Positions 1 to 7,417 of a stretch of DNA of 29,190 nucleotides are shown here, one piece after another. The stretch is from JAVJPJ01 sp040217295 (GTDB taxonomy: Bacteria; Pseudomonadota; Alphaproteobacteria; Rhodobacterales; Rhodobacteraceae), in assembly GCA_964460185.1 (NCBI GenBank), contig CAYWTM010000032.1, positions 1 to 29,190 on the forward strand, written 5' to 3'. The notes under the pieces are model-generated. The model had not been told where the DNA came from and did not search any database. It saw nothing but the letters and a program-made list of their open reading frames with translations. Numbering within the stretch: the stretch's first letter is position 1; each line of letters begins with the position of its first letter. The position numbers were made by a program, and so were the translations under genes.

Positions 1-308
1 CCTGGCACGATATCGTACCGGTGATCGAAGCCGCGCCGGGCGTCGAACACCGCGCCTACGACATCGTGGGCCCGGTCTGCGAAAGCGGCGACACCTTCGC
101 CAAGCAGCGCCAGATGCCGCCGGTCGCGGCCGGCGATCTGTTGGCGTTCCGGTCGGCAGGGGCCTATGGCGCGGTGATGTCGTCGGAATACAACACGCGC
201 CCCCTGATCCCCGAAGTTCTGGTCAAAGGCGATCAATTCGCCGTCATCCGCGCGCGACCTACATTTGACGAGATCATAAACCGCGATAGTGTTCCCGGGT
301 GGGTGTAG
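1..308 (+). CDS. lysA: Diaminopimelate decarboxylase, C-terminal end (partial)
   Basis: This is the C-terminal part of a fold-type III PLP decarboxylase; the start lies before the window and the reading frame begins at base 3. LysA converts meso-diaminopimelate to L-lysine in the cytoplasm. The visible end carries the family's substrate/PLP-site motif CESGD and, further on, the segment SSEYNTRPLIPEVLV, whose Tyr belongs to the active site at the dimer interface. In alphaproteobacteria lysA commonly follows argH and precedes the TIGR02302 gene, as it does here. The stop is about 30 bases before the next start, so the two are probably co-transcribed. Identification is firm from the motifs, although only about 100 codons are present. 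Confidence 0.93.
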   Translation, partial: WHDIVPVIEAAPGVEHRAYDIVGPVCESGDTFAKQRQMPPVAAGDLLAFRSAGAYGAVMSSEYNTRPLIPEVLVKGDQFAVIRARPTFDEIINRDSVPGWV

Positions 309-338
309 CCCAGGGGCATGCCGCTCCCGAAAGGCAAC

Positions 339-2933
339 ATGACTGAAACCTCCGCCACCGACCGGGCCCTTGCGCGCCTGATCTGGCCCCTGCGTCTGAC
401 GCGGGCGGGCATGATTGCCGAGCGCGGCACGCGGGCGTTCTGGCCAGTCTGGTCGATCCTGATGGCCGCGCTGGCGGCGTTTGCCTTCGGCCTCGCGGCG
501 GCCTTGACTCCGGTGCAGGTCTGGATCGTCATCGGGTTGACCGCGATCGCGTTGACCTGGACCTTCGTGCGCGGGGTTGCCGGGTTCCGGATGCCAAGCC
601 GGGAAGACGCGCTGGAACGGCTGGATCAGACCATGCCGGGGCGGCCGATATCGACCCTTCTGGATGTCCCGGCAGTGGGCGCCGATGATCCGGCGGCGCA
701 ATCGGTCTGGGCCGCGCATCTGCGCCGGATGGAGACGCGCGCCGCCACCGCCCGCGCGCCCGAACCGGACCTGCGCCTGTCCCGGCAGGATCCCTTTGCC
801 CTGCGCTATGTCGCAGCCACGGCTTTGGCCATGGCGCTGGTGTTCGGCACCCTGGGCCGGGTCACCGATATGGGCGATGCGGTCAATATAGGCACCGGGG
901 CGGCCGTGGCGTCCGGCCCGTCATGGGAAGGGTGGGTGGAACCGCCCGTCTACACCGGGCTGCCGTCGCTCTACCTGAACGAGATAACCGCGGACGGGTT
1001 CGAGACCCCTGAAGGCTCACGCATCACCTTCCGCAGCTATGGCGCGGCGGAGGCGATCACGCTGTCCACCGATGTTGGCCCGATGCCAACCGCGGATGCC
1101 GATGCCTATGCCCAGTCGATCACGGTGGAGCAGTCCGGCACCTTCGCGGTGAACGGGCCCGGCGGACGATCCTGGACCATTTCGGTGCTGGCCGATGCGC
1201 CGCCGGCCATCGCGCTGGATGGCGAGGTCGAAGGCGAACCGCCAGGCCAGATGCAGTTCAGCTTTACGGCAACCGATGACTACGGCGTCAGGTCGGGCAG
1301 TGCCACGATCCGCCTGGACGTGGCGAACACCGACCGCCGCTATGGGTTGCGTGTCGATCCCGAACCGCGCGAGGCGTTGGTGCTCGACCTGCCGATGCCC
1401 TTCCGCGGCAGCCGTGCGGAATTCACCGAGGTGCTGGTGGAAGACCTCTCGGAACATCCCTTCGCCAACTTGCCCGTCACCTTGACGCTGACCGTCACAG
1501 ATGATGCAGGCCAGATCGGCACAGTCAGCTATGATGTGCCGCGCCTGCCCGGACGGCGGTTCTTCGACCCGCTGGCCAATGCGCTGATCGAGATGCGCCG
1601 CGATATCCTGTGGAGCCGTGAAAACGCACCGCGCGCCGCGCAATTGCTGCGCGCTGTCTCCCAATCGCCCGAGGATGGGCTGGACGAAAGCGTTTACCTG
1701 CTGATCCGCACGGCCGTCCGCCGGCTGGAATCGGGGATCGACAGCATCTCGACCGACACCCGCGACCAGGTGGCGGACATCCTCTGGACCGCCGCGATGG
1801 AACTTGAGGTCGGCGAACTGGACGACGCGCTGGAACGCCTGCGCCGTGCCCAGGAACGGTTGAGCGAGGCCATGCAGCAAGGGGCCAGCGAAGAAGAAAT
1901 CGCCGAACTGATGCAGGAACTGCGCGAGGCAATGGACGATTACATGCGTCAGCTGGCCGAGAATGCCCAGCCCGGCGAAGACCGCCCCGATGAAGGGGAG
2001 CGCATGGAAATGTCGATGGCCGATCTGGACGAAATGATGCGCCGCATCGAAGAGCTGATGGCCGAGGGCCGTATGGCGGAGGCGCAGGAAATGCTCGATG
2101 CGCTGCAGCAGATGCTGGAAAACATGGAGATGGTCCAGGGCGGCGAGGGCGGTGATGGTCCACAGACGCCGGGCCAGCAGGCGATGGAAGGTCTGCAAGA
2201 CACGCTGCGCGACCAGCAGGAATTGTCGGATGACGCGTTCGGCGAACTGCAGGACCGGTTCAATCCCAACCGCCCGCAGCAGGGCCAACCCCAACCAGGC
2301 CAGCCCCAGCAAGGTCAGCAGCAGGGCCAGCAGGGCACGCCCGGCACCGGGCAACAGCCACAGGGCCAGCCGGGCCAGCAAGCCGGCCCCGACGGGGATC
2401 GGCAGGGCGAAGGCGAGGGCGGCGATCAGAGCGGCATGACATTGGCCGAACGCCAGGAGGCCTTGCGCCGCCAACTCGAGGAACAGGCCGGCCGCCTGCC
2501 CGGTGCGGGCACCGAAGCCGGTGACGAGGCGTTGCGACGTCTGGACCAGGCAGGCCGCGCCATGGATGAAGCCGAAGGATTGCTGGAACGCGGCGATCTG
2601 GCCGGCGCGCTGGATGCGCAGTCGGAGGCGCTGGAGGCCTTGCGCGAAGGCATGTCGGAACTGGGCCGCGCGCTGGCGCAGGAACAAACGGGCCAGGAAC
2701 CGGGTCAGGGCCAGGCCGAGGGCAACATGGCACCCGACCGTCCGATGCAGGATCCGCTTGGCCGGCAGGCCGGCAATTCGGGGTCATTCGGATCGGAAGA
2801 TGCAATGGCAGACCGCGAAGAAGCGTTCCGCCGGGCCCGTGAGTTGCTGGACGAATTGCGCCGCCGCTCTGCCGAGCAAGGCCGGCCCGACGTCGAACTG
2901 GAATACCTGCGCCGCCTGCTCGATCAATTCTGA
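339..2933 (+). CDS. TIGR02302/DUF4175 family large membrane-anchored protein
   Basis: A protein of about 864 residues of unknown function, matching the alphaproteobacterial TIGR02302 (DUF4175) family in length and layout. Two hydrophobic helices lie near residues 35-80 and a third near 155-175. A long, probably periplasmic region follows, with beta-rich stretches and then an acidic helical part. Residues about 547-600 are very Met-rich, with 11 Met in roughly 56 residues. Residues about 645-700 are Gln/Gly/Pro-rich low complexity, followed by more predicted helix to the end. I chose the ATG at 339 (protein begins MTETSATDRAL) because family members start this way and GAAAGG lies just upstream; an in-frame ATG at 318 would add seven residues. 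It ends 10 bases from the convergent zinc-ribbon gene. Function is not known; its place beside ftsEX suggests an envelope role, but that is inference. Confidence 0.85.
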   Translation: MTETSATDRALARLIWPLRLTRAGMIAERGTRAFWPVWSILMAALAAFAFGLAAALTPVQVWIVIGLTAIALTWTFVRGVAGFRMPSREDALERLDQTMPGRPISTLLDVPAVGADDPAAQSVWAAHLRRMETRAATARAPEPDLRLSRQDPFALRYVAATALAMALVFGTLGRVTDMGDAVNIGTGAAVASGPSWEGWVEPPVYTGLPSLYLNEITADGFETPEGSRITFRSYGAAEAITLSTDVGPMPTADADAYAQSITVEQSGTFAVNGPGGRSWTISVLADAPPAIALDGEVEGEPPGQMQFSFTATDDYGVRSGSATIRLDVANTDRRYGLRVDPEPREALVLDLPMPFRGSRAEFTEVLVEDLSEHPFANLPVTLTLTVTDDAGQIGTVSYDVPRLPGRRFFDPLANALIEMRRDILWSRENAPRAAQLLRAVSQSPEDGLDESVYLLIRTAVRRLESGIDSISTDTRDQVADILWTAAMELEVGELDDALERLRRAQERLSEAMQQGASEEEIAELMQELREAMDDYMRQLAENAQPGEDRPDEGERMEMSMADLDEMMRRIEELMAEGRMAEAQEMLDALQQMLENMEMVQGGEGGDGPQTPGQQAMEGLQDTLRDQQELSDDAFGELQDRFNPNRPQQGQPQPGQPQQGQQQGQQGTPGTGQQPQGQPGQQAGPDGDRQGEGEGGDQSGMTLAERQEALRRQLEEQAGRLPGAGTEAGDEALRRLDQAGRAMDEAEGLLERGDLAGALDAQSEALEALREGMSELGRALAQEQTGQEPGQGQAEGNMAPDRPMQDPLGRQAGNSGSFGSEDAMADREEAFRRARELLDELRRRSAEQGRPDVELEYLRRLLDQF
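2274..2430 (+). repeat. Low-complexity Gln/Gly/Pro codon repeat inside the TIGR02302 gene
   Basis: An imperfect, short-period run of CAG, GGC/GGT and CCC/CCG codons encodes QQGQPQPGQPQQGQQ-like sequence. The units are irregular, so it is low complexity rather than a clean tandem repeat. Gln/Gly-rich stretches are a described trait of this family, and length may vary between strains. Confidence 0.7.
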
Positions 2934-2943
2934 TCGCGGACGA

Positions 2944-3780
2944 TCACCCGTCGGCGCTTGCGCCCAGGCCGCGCGCAATGCCATCCAGCCAGAACCGGGC
3001 GGAGTCTATCGCGGCCACATAGCCTTCGATGGCGCCGGCCATGATCGGCATCGTTGCGCTGATCTCATCCGGATTCGTGTACAGGGTCAGGCCGCTCAGC
3101 GCGATCAGCACCACGAAGAAGAACCCGAGACGCACGCCGCGCCGCCGCCGTGGGATGGTATCCACGGTGTCGATATCGGTGGCGGTGTCCTCTTCGCCCG
3201 ACCGATCGCCCGTGTCACGCAGGGTCGAGTTGATTTCATCGATATCGGGGAACAGATCGCGCCGTGCCTGCGCCGCGTCCGGTGTCTGCGGCGCCGGGCT
3301 GAATGCGTCTTGTGCATCTGCAAGCCCCGGCCCGCGTCCCGGGCCGGAAGACGGGGCCTGCCCTTCGTCGAGCGGCATTTCCGATTGGGTTTCGACCGAT
3401 CCCGCCTCTGCCTGACGCAGGCGTGTCTCACGCTCGGCCTCTTCGCGCAGGATATCGCGGATACCGGGCTCCATTTCCTGACGCCGCGGTCCGGTGCCCG
3501 CAGCGGCACCCGCGGCAGCCTCGATCACGTTCTCTATACCTGGGGGGGTATCGGCCGGTTGTTCGGGCTCCGCCTCGGCATCACCCGCAGGGGGCGCGGG
3601 CGCGGGCGGGGGCGTTGCGTCTCCGCGTTTGGGCGCGATTGCGGGTTCCACGTCGGTGCGTCGTCCGGGCTGAAACCACGTGGTGGAACAATTCGAACAT
3701 TGCACGTCCCGGCCTTCGGGCGGAACCATGCTATCGGCCACCTCGTAGCGTGCACTGCAATTGGGACAGGTCAGCCGCAT
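2944..3780 (-). CDS. MJ0042-type zinc-ribbon, single-pass membrane protein
   Basis: A 278-residue protein whose N-terminus is a zinc ribbon of the MJ0042 type: two CxxC pairs at Cys5/Cys8 and Cys28/Cys31, with the usual aromatic WF pair just after the second. A long low-complexity acidic/Pro/Ala-rich middle follows, then one hydrophobic segment near residues 218-236 and a short tail of about 40 residues. The start is set at the ATG on 3780 because the zinc ribbon begins at residue 3 (MRLTCPNC); the open frame continues upstream but shows no domain. The zinc ribbon should be cytoplasmic and the tail periplasmic. It is transcribed away from ftsE and meets the TIGR02302 gene tail to tail. Such genes are common next to ftsE in roseobacters, but the role is unknown. 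Confidence 0.82.
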   Translation of the reverse strand: MRLTCPNCSARYEVADSMVPPEGRDVQCSNCSTTWFQPGRRTDVEPAIAPKRGDATPPPAPAPPAGDAEAEPEQPADTPPGIENVIEAAAGAAAGTGPRRQEMEPGIRDILREEAERETRLRQAEAGSVETQSEMPLDEGQAPSSGPGRGPGLADAQDAFSPAPQTPDAAQARRDLFPDIDEINSTLRDTGDRSGEEDTATDIDTVDTIPRRRRGVRLGFFFVVLIALSGLTLYTNPDEISATMPIMAGAIEGYVAAIDSARFWLDGIARGLGASADG

Positions 3781-3902
3781 ATTTATACCGATTGCTCTTT
3801 CGTTGTACCCCGTTTGCCCGAGATCAGGCACGGGAACATCCGCGTTTTCATCTATCTTGTAACAACGCACCAAAGTCTTTCCAAGCATTTGTGGCAGTGC
3901 CG

Positions 3903-3932
3903 ATTGCAACCTGTTGCTATCCGTTGCAAGAC
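3903..3932. promoter_or_regulatory. Three 10-bp-phased RTTGCWA repeats upstream of ftsE (possible operator)
   Basis: ATTGCAACCT, GTTGCTATCC and GTTGCAAGAC follow each other with an exact 10-base period (cores at 3904, 3914 and 3924). The outer cores TTGCAA are themselves palindromic, and TTGCAAC/GTTGCAA also form an inverted pair 12 bases apart. The array ends 36 bases before the ftsE start, where an operator or promoter element would sit. One-turn phasing fits a protein binding repeatedly on the same DNA face. No regulator can be named from the sequence. Confidence 0.4.
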
Positions 3933-3965
3933 AGTGGCGGCTGAACGACCAAGGGAGCGCACCCG

Positions 3966-4643
3966 GTGATCGACATGCAGGATGCCGCCTATGGCTACGG
4001 GACAGAGCCAATCCTGTCGGACCTGACGCTACGGCTGGCCCCGGGATCTTTCCATTTCCTGACCGGTCCATCGGGTGCGGGAAAGACAACTTTTCTCAAG
4101 CTGTGTTATGCCGAACTGGTCGCCACGGCAGGTGCTGTGCGCATATTCGGCGAGGATGCCGCGACGCTGAGCCGGGACCAGATCGCGCTGACGCGCCAAC
4201 GGATCGGCGTGGTGCATCAGGATTGCCAGTTTCTCGATCACCTGCCGGTCAACGAGAACATCGCCCTGCCCCTGACGGTCGCGGCACGCGATGCGGCGGC
4301 CCAGGCGGAAAACCTGCGCGAACTTGTGTCGTGGGTCGGCCTGTCGGCGCGGGCGCAGGCCTTTCCGCCGGAACTGTCAGGGGGGGAACGGCAACGCGCG
4401 GCCCTGGCGCGGGCGATCATCACGGACCCCGACCTGATCATCGCGGATGAACCGACCGGCAACGTGGATTGGGAGATGTCGCTGCGCCTGCTGCAATTGC
4501 TGGTGGAGTTGAACAAGATGGGAAAGACCGTGTTGATCGCAACCCACGACCTTGCCCTGATCCGGGCTGCCAAGGGTCAGGTTCAGGCGCGGGTTCTGCG
4601 CATCGCCAACGGGCGGATGCAATCGGCGGGGGCGGACCTGTGA
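3966..4643 (+). CDS. ftsE: Cell division ATP-binding protein FtsE
   Basis: A 225-residue ABC ATPase. It has a Walker A motif GPSGAGKT (residues 34-41), the Q-loop, the signature LSGGERQ, Walker B LIIADEP followed by TGNVD, and the switch His in IATHD. The TGN after Walker B is typical of the FtsE/LolD/MacB group, and pairing with ftsX settles it as FtsE. With FtsX it couples ATP hydrolysis at the septum to activation of periplasmic peptidoglycan hydrolysis. The GTG start at 3966 has AGGGAG eight bases upstream; an ATG at 3975 is the alternative. The stop overlaps the ftsX GTG (GTGA), implying translational coupling. Three phased repeats precede the gene. Confidence 0.93.
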   Translation: MIDMQDAAYGYGTEPILSDLTLRLAPGSFHFLTGPSGAGKTTFLKLCYAELVATAGAVRIFGEDAATLSRDQIALTRQRIGVVHQDCQFLDHLPVNENIALPLTVAARDAAAQAENLRELVSWVGLSARAQAFPPELSGGERQRAALARAIITDPDLIIADEPTGNVDWEMSLRLLQLLVELNKMGKTVLIATHDLALIRAAKGQVQARVLRIANGRMQSAGADL

Positions 4644-5542
4644 GCGTGGCGCGCGATATCGTGTCCCTGGTCCGGGGGGATCAGCAGGCCGACCGCGTGG
4701 TGCCACGGTCGGGGCAATCTGCGCGATTGACCATGGCGGTGTCGGGCGCGATGGCGTTTCTGGCAGTCTTTGCGCTGGCCCTGTCGCTGGCAGCGGGCCG
4801 TCTTGCCGACCGATGGGCCGAGGCGCTGGCCCAATCCGCCACCATTCGCCTGTCAGCCCCCGAGGCCGAGGTCGATGCCCAGACATGGGCCGTTCTGACC
4901 ATTCTCGAACAGACACCCGGCGTCGACAGCGCCCGCGCGCTCAGCGATGATGAACAGCGCGCCCTGCTGGAGCCGTGGTTCGGCCCGGATCTTCCGGTCG
5001 ATGACCTGCCGGTGCCGCGGCTGATCGAGATCGTGGAAACCCCCGAAGGCTTTGACGATGACGGCCTGCGTCTGCGCCTGGCCGCAGAAGCCCCGGGCGC
5101 GGTGCTGGATAATCACACCCGCTGGCGCGAACCCCTGGTCGACGCGGCGGCGCGGCTCCGGACCCTGGGCTGGTTGGCCATGGCGCTGATCCTGGGATCA
5201 ACGGCGGCAATGATCACGCTGGCCGCACAGGCAGCGCTTGCGTCGAACGAACAGGTGATCCGCGTGATGCGCCTGGTCGGGGCCAAGGACACATACGTGG
5301 CCCGTGCCTTTGTCCGGCGCTTTACCAACCGGGCGCTGGTGGGCGCCTTCGCGGGCACGGTGCTTGGCATGGTGGCCATTGCCCTACTGCCCCGCGCCGC
5401 GGCAGAGGGTGCGTTTCTGACCGGCCTGGGGTTTTCCGGGGCCGGGTGGCTGGTTCCGCTCGTGATCCCGGTCCTGGCGATGGTCACGGCCTTTTGGGCA
5501 ACCCGGTTCGCAGCCTTCCGGATGCTGCGGGGAATGCGCTGA
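4640..5542 (+). CDS. ftsX: Cell division protein FtsX
   Basis: A 300-residue FtsX permease. It has a short cytoplasmic N-terminus, a first membrane helix near residues 31-53, a periplasmic domain of roughly 120 residues, then three helices near 176-200, 232-252 and 270-290. This four-helix layout with a large first extracytoplasmic loop is the FtsX pattern; that loop is where partner hydrolase activators bind. The GTG start at 4640 overlaps the ftsE stop, and the stop overlaps the plsC start (TGATG). Sequence conservation in the periplasmic loop is normally low, so the assignment rests on topology, size and linkage to ftsE. Confidence 0.9.
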   Translation: MSVARDIVSLVRGDQQADRVVPRSGQSARLTMAVSGAMAFLAVFALALSLAAGRLADRWAEALAQSATIRLSAPEAEVDAQTWAVLTILEQTPGVDSARALSDDEQRALLEPWFGPDLPVDDLPVPRLIEIVETPEGFDDDGLRLRLAAEAPGAVLDNHTRWREPLVDAAARLRTLGWLAMALILGSTAAMITLAAQAALASNEQVIRVMRLVGAKDTYVARAFVRRFTNRALVGAFAGTVLGMVAIALLPRAAAEGAFLTGLGFSGAGWLVPLVIPVLAMVTAFWATRFAAFRMLRGMR

Positions 5543-6267
5543 TGCAATGGATCCGGTCGGCCATTTTCGTGGTGCAGATGTATGTGGCGATGCTGGTGGT
5601 CGCGATCATCTACCTGCCCTGGGCCCTGCTGTCGCCGGCGGGTGCCCATGCGGCCTGTCACGCCTATTGCAGATGGGTGATCTGGACACTGCGCTGGATC
5701 TGCGGGTTGGAGACCGAGGTCCGCGGCACACCGCCCACGGGCGAGGTCATGATCGCCGCCAAACACCAGAGCTTTCTAGATATCATCCTGATCTACAACG
5801 CCGTGCCGCGCGGCAAGTTCATCATGAAGCGCGAGCTGTTGTTCGCCCCCATCCTCGGTCAATATGCGCTGCGCATCGGCTGCGTGCCCGTCAATCGTGG
5901 CAAGCGTGGTGCGGCCATCGCCAGCATGCTGGCCGATGTGAAAAGCGGCAAGCAAGAGGGGGGGCAGCTGATCATCTACCCGCAGGGCACCCGCGTGGCG
6001 CCCGGCGTGTCGCGCCCCTACAAGGTCGGCACAGCCGCGCTGTATACGCAATTGGGTCAGCCATGCGTTCCCGTGGCCGCGAATGTCGGCCTGTTCTGGG
6101 CCAAACGCGGCATCTATCGCAAACCCGGCCTTGCGGTCGTGGAATTCCTGCCCGAGATCGCGCCGGGCCTGGACCGCGACGGGTTCATGGCGCGGCTCGA
6201 AAACGATGTCGAAACCGCATCCGATCGCTTGCTGGAAGAGGCTGGGTTTCATGCAGACCATAGATGA
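5542..6267 (+). CDS. plsC: 1-acyl-sn-glycerol-3-phosphate acyltransferase
   Basis: A 241-residue PlsC-type membrane acyltransferase that converts lysophosphatidate to phosphatidate in phospholipid synthesis. The catalytic H(x4)D motif is HQSFLD (His75, Asp80). The glycerophosphate-binding motif is PQGTR (147-151), with Gln where the textbook family has Glu. A hydrophobic N-terminal helix covers residues about 8-30. The ATG overlaps the ftsX stop, so ftsE-ftsX-plsC form one translationally coupled unit. Its stop lies inside the next gene, which begins 16 bases earlier, so the following PPOX gene is coupled too. Acyl-chain preference cannot be read from the sequence. Confidence 0.92.
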   Translation: MQWIRSAIFVVQMYVAMLVVAIIYLPWALLSPAGAHAACHAYCRWVIWTLRWICGLETEVRGTPPTGEVMIAAKHQSFLDIILIYNAVPRGKFIMKRELLFAPILGQYALRIGCVPVNRGKRGAAIASMLADVKSGKQEGGQLIIYPQGTRVAPGVSRPYKVGTAALYTQLGQPCVPVAANVGLFWAKRGIYRKPGLAVVEFLPEIAPGLDRDGFMARLENDVETASDRLLEEAGFHADHR

Positions 6268-6850
6268 TATCGCAGCCCTCGAAGCGCTGTACGATGATCC
6301 GGCTCCGGCCTCGCTGACCAAGGTCACACCGCGCATCACGCCGATGTATCGCCGCTGGATCGAGACCTCGCGGTTCTGCATCCTGTCAACGGTTGGTCCC
6401 GAAGGCACCGATGCCACCCCGCGCGGCGATGACGGCGCGGTGGTCCGGATCGTCGACGACACCACGTTGTTGCTGCCGGACTGGCGCGGCAACAACCGGA
6501 TCGACAACCTGCGCAACATCGTGCGTGACCCCCGCGCATCGCTGATGTTCCTGGTCCCGGGCAGCAACAATGTCGTGCGGGTCAATGGCACGGCTGTGCT
6601 GACAGCCGATCCCGTGGTTACGGACACCTTCGAGCAGCGCGGGCGGCATCCAAAGGTCGTCGTCGTCATCACCGTGACCGAGATGTATTTCCAGTGCGCC
6701 AAGGCGTTGATGCGATCCGGCCTGTGGTCCCGTGACGATAGCGAAGGCCTGCCAAGCGCGGGTGACCTGATCAAGGAAATGGACGCGGATTTTGACGCCG
6801 AAACCTACGACATCACCTATGCCGACTACGCCAAGGGACGGATGTGGTAG
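6251..6850 (+). CDS. Pyridoxamine-5'-phosphate-oxidase-fold FMN protein (MSMEG_1061-like)
   Basis: A 199-residue split-barrel flavoprotein. Residues about 30-170 form the PPOX domain: RFCILSTVGPEGTDATPRGD, then LLLPDWRGNNRIDNLRNI, the FMN-contacting pattern of this family. Length and motifs resemble the MSMEG_1061 group of predicted FMN-dependent PPOX proteins. It is not canonical PdxH, because the PdxH C-terminal signature is absent. The substrate is unknown; relatives reduce or bind flavins, F420 or heme-like molecules. The gene overlaps the end of plsC by 17 bases and ends 24 bases from the convergent CIA30 gene, so it closes the ftsEX operon. Confidence 0.75.
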   Translation: MQTIDDIAALEALYDDPAPASLTKVTPRITPMYRRWIETSRFCILSTVGPEGTDATPRGDDGAVVRIVDDTTLLLPDWRGNNRIDNLRNIVRDPRASLMFLVPGSNNVVRVNGTAVLTADPVVTDTFEQRGRHPKVVVVITVTEMYFQCAKALMRSGLWSRDDSEGLPSAGDLIKEMDADFDAETYDITYADYAKGRMW

Positions 6851-6874
6851 CAGCGGGGCTATCCCTGCGCGCGC

Positions 6875-7417
6875 TCAGGCGATGCCCAGCGCCGCCAGCG
6901 ATACATCGGCCTGGTGATCGCGCCCATAGGCCACCAGACCGACCGAGCGGACCTGATCGGGCCGCACGCTGGCGCGCATCATCCCGCCGGACGGGGTGAA
7001 TTCCGACAATGGCAGCGTGACCTCGTCCCAATCCGGTCCGGCGTCGAACCCGGCCTGGTAATACTGCCAGGGCAGCCGCGTGCGGGTGGTGCGCAGATGA
7101 ATGAAATAGCGTTGGCCATTGCCACGCACCCGAAGGCGCAGCGCAACGGCATTGGCCGAAAGACCGTCCGGCATCGCGATACGCGCCTGGATGAATCCCC
7201 CCCGGTTGGCCGTCGATACCGTCCCGGTCAGCCGCAATGCGCCGCCCTCCAGCCGCGCCTGACCTTCCGATACGCCGCCCATCACGGTGTCGGCCAGGTA
7301 GGTCCAGTCAAGCTGATCGGCCGGTGTCATCGCGCCCATCTCCAGATCGGCCCGGGCGCGCCCTGTCATGATCACCGCCACGCCCCCAGCCAGGACGGCG
7401 CGGCGCGACAGGATCAC
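6875..7417 (-). CDS. CIA30-domain protein with Tat-type signal peptide
   Basis: A 180-residue protein. The N-terminus (MILSRRAVLAGG) has a twin-arginine motif SRRAVL, a short hydrophobic stretch and an ARA-type cleavage site near residue 23, so export by Tat is likely. The rest matches the CIA30 (complex I intermediate-associated protein 30) beta-sandwich: DTVMGGVSEG early, GFIQAR in the middle and WDEVTLPLSEF near the end. The GTG at 7417 overlaps the accA stop (GTGA); the frame is open further upstream but only as a shadow of accA. In mitochondria CIA30 acts in complex I assembly; an exported bacterial copy more likely binds a carbohydrate or acts elsewhere. Function is unknown. Confidence 0.75.
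   Translation of the reverse strand: MILSRRAVLAGGVAVIMTGRARADLEMGAMTPADQLDWTYLADTVMGGVSEGQARLEGGALRLTGTVSTANRGGFIQARIAMPDGLSANAVALRLRVRGNGQRYFIHLRTTRTRLPWQYYQAGFDAGPDWDEVTLPLSEFTPSGGMMRASVRPDQVRSVGLVAYGRDHQADVSLAALGIA

Noticed and set aside
2274..2430. Tandem-repeat array or CRISPR-like structure
   Set aside because: Units are irregular codon-level Q/G/P repeats inside a coding frame, with no constant repeat and spacer lengths.
1017..2687. 556-codon open frame on the minus strand opposite the TIGR02302 gene
   Set aside because: It is a shadow of GC-rich coding sequence; its residues mirror the repeats of the plus-strand protein and no domain is recognisable.
2503..3969. 488-codon plus-strand frame running from the TIGR02302 gene into ftsE
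   Set aside because: Overlaps the true TIGR02302 frame and then runs antisense to the zinc-ribbon gene; composition is Arg/Ala/Pro noise.
6851..6874. GCAGCGGGGCTATCCCTGCGC as a bidirectional terminator between convergent genes
   Set aside because: The stem is imperfect and has no T-run on either strand; too weak to list.
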